A stretch of 64,000 bases of DNA from Euptelea pleiosperma (lineage: Eukaryota; Streptophyta; Magnoliopsida; Ranunculales; Eupteleaceae), in NCBI GenBank assembly GCA_035048495.1, contig CM068553.1, forward strand, positions 23,313,190 through 23,377,189, written 5' to 3'. Each line of letters begins with the position of its first letter. The first letter of the stretch is position 1. A program made the position numbers and the translations under genes. The notes beneath the pieces were generated by a model. The model had not been told where the DNA came from. It did not search any database and saw nothing but the letters and a program-made list of their open reading frames with translations. Positions 57,401 through 64,000 of the stretch are shown in pieces.

Positions 57401-60400
57401 AAAGAGGCAAAGTTGCACAAAAGAAAGCAAAGCCATGATGATGTTGTAGTTGAAGGGGAAGCCATAGTTTGTGACCAGAACATCAGGAAGGGTCTAGAGG
57501 AGGATATAAGCAATAGATCAAGTTCCGGGTCAGCCATATCTTACTCTGAGAGCAGTGCACAATTTGGTGGTATAGATGCAAATGAGTTGACAGGTTGGAC
57601 CCTCCTTATGGTTGTGTATATGTTAAAAATCTTCATTGAGGAATTTAGTATGGTATTTTCTCCTTAAGCCTCAAAACGAGAGATGGCTTCATCATCATTA
57701 GGATGGAGAATTACATAGACAACAATGTAATGAATACAGCAAAAGATCCATATATTCTAAGATTTGAAATAACTGATGGAAAAACATGAACTTTGACTTG
57801 TTTCTTCTACTTACCCAAAGCAAAACCACAGATGTGATTCGTTGAAGCCTGCTAAATGCAAGTTTAACTTGATATGGCTTTATCTCCTTTTCTTGTAATG
57901 ATACAGATTTTACTTGAAGTAATAACCGGCTTTAATATTTTTTATTCTTGCGTGATAGACTGAGTTATTCAAAGAACTCTGATACTTCAAGTTTAGTAAA
58001 CTACATTCAAGATATCATTGTCTTATTTCATTTACATAGTAGCTCATGGTTGTGTTTGACTCTCTTAAGTATATCAACCCATTTTATTACACAAAATTTT
58101 TCAGGTTCATCCCAATCCATTGTGTGGGATACACTTGTGCCATCCAGGAAGAGGACATGTGTGAGTCGCACAAAGCCATCTCCTGTTGAGAAGCTTACTA
58201 AAGATTTGTACTCTATTTTACATGAGCAACAGTCTTACTTTTCTGGATCTTCGGAAGAAGACTTGCTATTTCAAAGTGAGACCCCAATGGTCTCTGTCGA
58301 GATAGGTCATGGAAGTGTTCTCATCAAGCATCCAAACTTGGCAGCTCGAGAAGAGGAATCAGAAGCTAGCTCCCTTTCAATAGATAACAAACCAAACAAT
58401 GTAAATGAGGCTTATTCTGGTTCTGCATCCCTTCCTGTGCATATTGATACCAAGGGTGTTAGTTTTCCTAGTGTCGGCATTGACAAAATCAAGAAACCTA
58501 TGGGACAAGGAGCACAAGAGCATGCAAAAAGGTGATTTCTATTTATTTCAATTCAAATATAAATAACTCTGAATTCCCAACACTTCCCAAGTACCGCTTC
58601 GAGGAACGCTGGAGATCCCAGTACTTATACAAGTCATGGTTCCTGGAAATCTAACATGGTATGCTGGGGCAGTACAAGTTTTTTATCCACTGTACAAATT
58701 TATGCAAGTGATGCACTTTGAAATGAGACCTACCTGAAGAATCTCTTATGTTGGGTCAGGGACCCAGTTCATGGTACTCCATACTTTTAGAGAACTTGGT
58801 AAGTCTGGCTTTTGTGTTACTTTTTCTGTTTTTGCCATTGCAGGGATAAGCCTCACCATGAAAAGTTACAAATTCTGCGAAATCACAATTCACCACTGAG
58901 ATTCATAGATCTCAAAGTAAGATTGCACTTCAGAACTTGTTTCATGGGTATACACAAATTATTGTTCTAAGCTGGATCTCTTCATGTTATGGTTGCATTT
59001 ATGGGGTTATTGGTGGGACCCGATTGTTGAGAACTTGAGATAGGCATTATTTTGTATTCTGTTGAATCTGTTCTTCATTGGATTATTGTGTTGCTCACCT
59101 GATTGCAGTCCATGTTTGGAGTAGGATGTTGTTTGCTTTGGGGAGTTTGTGAGATGTTTGACGCATGAAGAACAACACATATTGGCAAAGTCTCTACCTT
59201 CTATGGATACTGCAAAACTTCCTGATAGGTTGGTGTCCTTGATTTTCATGTCTAATTTTATGATTAGCGTGGTAAAAGCATGGACGTTATCGTCTGATAT
59301 GATATCTATTGGATGACGAACATAGGATTTTTGTATGGATGATACATGAAATTTTGTGTTGCCTGTTCCATATTACCATATGCATAGATTTGTCATATTT
59401 ATTTTATAAAGTTGTAATTATTCTTTATTTCCATTGCTTGCTGCTTAATTTTCTAATTTGTCACTTTTCTTAATTTTAAACAGAGATTAAACACTTTTAT
59501 CCGATACATACCCTGTACATATCATATGAGACAATATGTAGTGGTTTCTGAAGTGGATGATACATGCTCCAAATACTGATCACAATTCCTTGTCAAATAT
59601 GCAGCCTTAAAAACATGTTTGATAGCCCTCAATTCGCAGAGAACCTATCTTCCTTTCAGCAATTGCTTGCGGAAGGGGTCTTTGATCTCTCTTTCTCAGG
59701 AGTGAACACTGAAGAGTGTAAGACTTTGAAGAGGCTTGCTCTCGTCAATTTGACGAAATCTGAATGGGTAGAACACTATAATATTCTGAAGGTCTGCACT
59801 GATTACAACTTTGATATTATATCATTTGAGAAGTTAATTTTGATTTAATGTTTTGGAAATTGAAATTCCAACTGATTCCAAATGATTTATGCTTTTATTT
59901 TTGGTTGGCTAGGATGTTAAACATAAACAAATTACAGGAGGGAAGGGAGTTGCAATAGGAACTGCATCAAGTTATTCAGTACCTATCAAGAGACCTCGTG
60001 ATATCCAAAATCAGAACTTTCCAGGTCAGCCATTTTTAATTATGCTGCTATAAAATTAAATTGTTCATAGTTAGCATAATTTTCCACCTTTTCTTGCACA
60101 TGTTTGCTTATGTTTCTTTATGAGAAGTGTGTCTATTTTCTTCATACATCTACACACATTGACCTCTGTATTCTTTTGTATGTTTTCAATTTTTTTACAT
60201 CATACTATTTATATGATTATAATATATCTATGTATCTTCTTACAATTTGTTTATATTCTATACTTGTATGAAATTATCATTCAAATAATTAATAATGATA
60301 TAATAACTTATACGATAGACCTGAGGTCTGTTATTCTCAATGAAACGTACTTCCTATACCATACTCATGCTTCACTGATTCATCAATCAAGACCATGACC

Positions 60401-61130
60401 ATTTTGGATGGAGCATAGCTTTGAACCAGATCGACCAGAGGATATCTACAGCTACAACTTTGTCAGCTAACAAAATCAAGGTTGTCAATAGGAAAAAGTT
60501 CAGTAGATCTGAAAGTTTTTGCCTTCCATAATACTTGGCTGAGCTAATGAAAAATATCAAGTCTGAGTGGCCGAGTTAATGTGGAAATACTCCAGAATTC
60601 CTATTGGTTTATGAGTTTTAAGGCAAGGATTAAAGGTATTTTATTTGGTAACCTTTACAAAGATAATCACAAGAATTCCCCTCACTAGTCTATGCTGACA
60701 AAATAAATAAGTGATATTTTTTCCTTTACTCTGTATTGTGAATTGATCTCCCTTGCTATAGCCTTTGTTTAAGTGCTCTTCTGAAACATTCCTTATAGAT
60801 ATCTTGCATATGTCAGAACCAAAAGCCCCAATAAAGAGCCCCTCAGGTGTGGTCATGAAGGATAGCTATGAGACGAAGGACATCATTGACAACGATGGCT
60901 CTTACTTCAGTCCAAGAAGTCTATTTGCTTTACCCCAGGATGGAAGCTCTCTTATGCTGGACTGTTTTCAGTTCACTGACGAAAGTTCTGATCAAGATCT
61001 GCTGTTGGATGTGCCATCCAATGGATCGTTTCCACAGGCAGAGCTTCTATACCCATCATCAAGTTTCCGCTCCCAACAGGCAAGCATAAGTAGTACTGTA
61101 GTATACCCACGTCCCAGCAGGCAAGCATAG
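54435..61130 (+). CDS. GATA26: GATA26/27-type transcription factor, 8 exons, 547 aa
   Basis: Nuclear DNA-binding protein. Exons: 54435-54474, 57225-57593, 58105-58531, 58844-58916, 59125-59228, 59605-59791, 59913-60024, 60799-61130; all introns GT/AG, total 1644 nt. Residues 7-32 form a plant-type GATA finger, CX2CX18CX2C (C7, C10, C29, C32), with TPLWRNGP and [12 protein letters not shown], then a basic tail. Lys/Arg-rich KRTCVSRTK and KRPRD are possible nuclear signals. About residues 300-400 match the ASXH (Asx homology) domain of Arabidopsis GATA26/27: [22 protein letters not shown], then [28 protein letters not shown] relatives act with chromatin deubiquitinase complexes; that role here is inference. 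Length is near AtGATA26. At exon 5 the second AG (59124) is needed, as the first gives a stop. Exon 1 codes only 13 residues. Reads intact. Confidence 0.93.
54475..57224 (+). other. Intron 1 of the GATA gene (2750 bp)
   Basis: Splits the zinc finger between its second cysteine and STPLW. It is T-rich at the start, without LTR insertions, and contains a ~60-bp triplication at 55961-56120. Short frames inside are not coding. Confidence 0.85.
55961..56120. repeat. ~60-bp tandem triplication in intron 1
   Basis: Three units of TGTTGATTGTG(C/T)TAAACTC...CATGAAAGGGTT, with GTTAACTATCAGTAACT between them. Confidence 0.85.
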
Positions 61131-61404
61131 ATTTCACTTCTGCCAGGTTTCACAAGTTGGACATATAGAAAGAACGATGTAAATGTGGTTTCTTGGGTGC
61201 ATTTTTTCTCCTGTTACTATGTTTGAGTATGCTGACCTGTTTTGAACTCGGCATATTAAGGGATGAATATGGGTAGTTTTTTGTATAGGCTGACAAAAGT
61301 TTGTAATATATAGCTCAAAATGCAGAAGAAAGGTGGTCATATCTAGAGCGTAAGTGGGTAAGAGTTTTTCCTGTACGTATTTTAGATGTTGCCTTGCAAA
61401 TAAA
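61131..61404 (+). other. 3' UTR with poly(A) signal
   Basis: Sequence after the stop. AATAAA at 61399-61404 is a candidate poly(A) signal, with T/G-rich sequence following. No transcript end is visible. Confidence 0.45.
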
Positions 61405-62449
61405 CTTGAGATACCCTTTTATACATGAATGTCCTTGTGGGGCTGCATGTGAAGAAAGTTTTGTCATCTATGCTTTTACTGCAGGCCTATTGCATGCTAT
61501 GAAGATACATGGTTGAATGATGTTCTGTTGTTGCTGTTGATGTTAGAGGATGGGGAATGCAGGTACTGTCTATTAATGTCTTCACAACAAAGTTCCAACT
61601 TTAGAGGCCAAAACAACTTCAGTTTCATAAACAAAGCTACCAGGCTGGAGATCACTTCCTATTTTTCTTCAGAGCCATATCTGAGACCAACTAATACTAA
61701 ATGACACATTTTTTCTTTTTCTGAAAGAAGAAACTTAAGGTAAGATAGAAAACAGTTGTTTGACAAAGTGTCATTCAACGAACACCATAGGAGCTTCGGT
61801 TAGATAGTCTTCCTCGTTCATTACTAAACTTTGATAAGATGGTATTTTTCAGTGACCTCGCTCACTAGTGTGGCAGAAGTGTTTGAATGTCAAGATTTTT
61901 CCCAAGGGTCACTGTCTCAAACACTTGTTGGCATTTGCAACCATGCCATGTTTCGTATAACATTGCAAACATTATCTCTTGAAGAAGTGTGAATTGTTAG
62001 ATGTTGCACATCAGAAAAATTAAATTAAATGCCTAAATCATCTTGCCTTCGCCACCCTATGCTTAACCTTCTGCAAGAGAGACTTTCTTATGCTAATGCA
62101 GATCATTTGCAGTCTCTATACCTTGATCATTTCCTTTCAGTTTATGGTTTCCTTTTTAGCCTTTTCTCTCATCTTTGAATCTTCTTTACCTCTAACATTG
62201 AAAGATTAATAAGTCTCCTTAGGTAAGAAGAGCAATTTTGTGAGGGAGAATTTGTTTTATGTTTCTTTTGGCAAGTAACTGGTTTTATCAATAGGCAAAA
62301 AACATTTGGTTTTATCAATAGAAGTTCATAAATTCTCCTACTACAATCAAACTATGAAGCAAACTAATCCTACTACAAATAGTCTACTTCAATTCCAGTC
62401 TTAAAAAACTAAATATTTAAATAATATTTTATCTAATCTAGGAAACTAA
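61405..62449. other. Intergenic, downstream of the GATA gene
   Basis: Short frames only, including one at 61513-61704 without any recognised motif. No repeat ends found. Confidence 0.45.
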
Positions 62450-62900
62450 TGCTTGCTAGAGTCTCTTCCTGATACTCTCTTCTTTTGTAGTTCCACTTAT
62501 TTTGTCAAGAGGTTTGATTTGGTGTGGCATGGGTGCACTGAGGCGTGGATACTCCATCAAATCCCTCGGGTTCGAAAGAACTCAACCTCGAATTCAGGCA
62601 ATTGTGATTTGGCCTCAAAATCGTTCCCTTGTTTTTTTTTTTTCGCAGTTTGAAATCTATAGTCTAAAGCACAATTTTTAAAGTTGATTGTTTTTCCTTA
62701 TTTTTCACGATCTAATGCGTGTCCTTATTTTGGCGTTGTGACATTTCAATAAGCTTGCCATTTGGAATCTGCACCTTATCATTAATTTTCAGTTCGTAAG
62801 AATGAGGGTGCTTGTTCTTGCCCAACTTCAATTTATCGACCAATCTTCTTTTTTATTATTTTAATATTTTTTTATATTTTTAGTTGTATGTTAGATATGT
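62450..62900 (-). pseudogene. Ty3/gypsy polyprotein relic
   Basis: Minus strand reads KLGKNKHPHSYELKINDKVQIP around 62770-62830, resembling the KHPHPY linker between protease and RT of gypsy elements. CCTCGGGTTCGAAAGAACTC near 62565-62584 is a tract I associate with gypsy remnants. No intact domain. Confidence 0.3.
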
Positions 62901-62904
62901 TATA

Positions 62905-63120
62905 ATTATTGGGTGGGCCTTTAGGGCCAATTTAGAGACCCTTTGGGCTTAAAAATGATCCTAATTGAAGCCTAGTTGATACTTATGGGTTTTGAGCCTA
63001 TTTTAGCCTATAATTAACTTAAAATAGGGTTTTTAGAGGTTTATTAGATACACCCCTTAAAAAGTGACAAAAATTACTTTTAAATTAGTAAAATAGGAAA
63101 AACCCATCGTGTTTCTGCTT
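62905..63120 (+). repeat. Diverged inverted relative of the left-edge LTR relic
   Basis: Its reverse complement parallels about 85-215: shared pieces AAAAGTAATTTT(T/C)(G/A)TCACTTT, AAAACCCTA, TATAGGCTAAAA/AATAGGCTAAAA and GTATCAACT. Likely the same LTR family in opposite orientation. Confidence 0.5.
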
Positions 63121-63371
63121 GTCATAGCAAGTTTTGCCCATTAAAAGGAGTTTGTTCTCATCAAGTCGGCTACTGATAGGCTGTTGTATAGTGGGCTATT
63201 TACTGATATTGGTAAGAAAGTGTGCTGCCAAAGAGTAGATTTTGCTGTTTGGGATGTGCAAGATGTCGTCTGTCTTTGAAGATCATACAACTAATGGCGG
63301 ATACTATTTGACTAATTTTAAAGACTAGTCAGCCAAGTTCTTGTCTGCCATAGTAGGGCTTTTGCCCTCGA

Positions 63372-63640
63372 GTGATAAAGAGGGACTTACATTCCTCATT
63401 CTTGGAAACATATTGGGAAGAATCTTATCTAGCAGTAACACAGACCTCCTTGATGGAACCACCTGCAGATGATTGGTTTTGGCCTATTTGGGATTATCTG
63501 AAGTATGGTCACTTGCCTATTAGAGGAGTAAAGCTAAGAGTGTTAAGAGACACTCAAAGATATGTAATTATGTGACAGTTATACAGGCGAAGCTACAATG
63601 GGGTCCTTTTTCGGTGTGTCTTGTGTAAAGAAGGAAAAGT
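63372..63640 (+). pseudogene. Tat-like pol fragment, RNase H to integrase linker
   Basis: Frame reads MEPPADDWFWPIWDYLKYGHLP, then RYVIM(stop)QLYRRSYNGVLFRC: the linker after the second RNase H and the start of the integrase zinc domain of Tat-type elements. One TGA stop. Cut at 63641 by a copia LTR. Confidence 0.55.
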
Positions 63641-63871
63641 TGAATTGGAGGAATTAGGGTTAGGGTTAGGTTTGGAGAATAGAAAATAGAGAGTAGAGAT
63701 GAGAGAGAGAAATGATGTCTATTGTGCTTAGGTCACAATGATTCCATAAATCTTATTTATTTGAAAGGGAATAAGAAAAGACAAATATACCCCTCATATC
63801 AAGGGGTATTTACATAGCAACCCAATACGTATAAAATATGCATCTATATATAAAATACGCATCTGATAACA
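63641..63871 (-). repeat. 3' LTR of a Ty1/copia element (231 bp)
   Basis: Minus strand starts TGTTATCAGATG at 63871 and ends CCTCCAATTCA at 63641. It is preceded by PPT GAGGGAGAG (63872-63880) and copia coding sequence. The left flank AAAGT would be the target copy; the right flank is outside the window. Confidence 0.7.
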
Positions 63872-64000
63872 CTCTCCCTCAAGTTGGTGCATAGATATCC
63901 CGCATGCCCAACTTGCATAAACATCTGTGAAGCTGCCAACTGGGGGAACTCCTTTAGTGAAAACATTTGCTACTTGCTCATCGATCTTCACAAATAGAGT
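63872..64000 (-). pseudogene. C-terminal end of copia polyprotein, window edge
   Basis: Minus frame KIDEQVANVFTKG...ACGISMHQLEGE fits the conserved end of Ty1/copia RNase H (typically DE/QLADIFTK). It runs into the PPT and LTR without the usual stop. The rest of the element lies to the right. Confidence 0.7.

Noticed and set aside
57093..57449. 118-codon ORF overlapping the GATA gene
   Set aside because: It is another frame over intron 1 and exon 2. The GATA frame has the conserved finger and fits the splice sites.
59101..59124. Earlier acceptor AG at 59108 for exon 5
   Set aside because: It puts the reading frame into a TGA stop. The AG at 59124 continues the ASXH domain in frame.

Overview
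The window is nuclear DNA from a flowering plant with a large, repeat-rich genome. The evidence is one spliced GATA-type zinc-finger gene with plant-style GT/AG introns, and about 44.5 kb of nested LTR retrotransposons of the plant lineages Tat, Athila-like and Ty1/copia. I cannot name the species.

Layout. Positions 1-5676 hold the end of a family A LTR, LTR relics, a solo LTR (733-3576), a copia-like untranslated region with an array of CAATCGATTG palindromes, and a Tat-type LTR fragment. Positions 5677-50219 are one Tat-lineage Ty3/gypsy element (element B, minus orientation). It has 5-bp target duplications (GTCAA) outside two ~1.19-kb TGTGGG...CCCACA LTRs, a polypurine tract, a primer-binding site, scraps of gag and pol, and an antisense spliced extra ORF on the plus strand. 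B has been bombarded by a second family, A.

Family A LTRs start TGATATTCGC and end CCTACTTTCA (or close variants). The family includes three gag-bearing elements without pol: A-I at 6660-21785 (+), A-II at 27947-33640 (-) and A-III at 35300-46042 (-, right end deleted). It also includes six solo LTRs with 5-bp target duplications: 733-3576, 7403-10913, 12961-15655, 24435-27310, 42536-45831 and 46371-49020. Three of these sit inside A-I or A-III, so the nesting is three layers deep. Paralogous empty sites in the window confirm several insertions: the right LTR of B for A-I, and A-III for the solo LTR at 12961.

Positions 50220-54434 are the upstream flank of the only host gene, with a small hAT-like nonautonomous element that contains a foldback. 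The gene at 54435-61130 (+, eight exons, 547 codons) is a GATA26/27-type factor: an N-terminal GATA finger and a C-terminal ASXH domain. Downstream are gypsy relics (62450-63640) and, at the right edge, the 3' end of a Ty1/copia element with a 231-bp LTR.

How the parts act together. Family A looks like a nonautonomous gag-only (TR-GAG-like) family: it encodes Gag-like protein and has PBS, PPT and LTRs, but no protease, RT or integrase, so mobility would need a partner. Its longer LTRs carry a CArG box next to a TATA-like box, recurring CCGGAGTTGCA hairpins and a tRNA-like internal promoter motif. All element genes are broken; the GATA gene reads intact.
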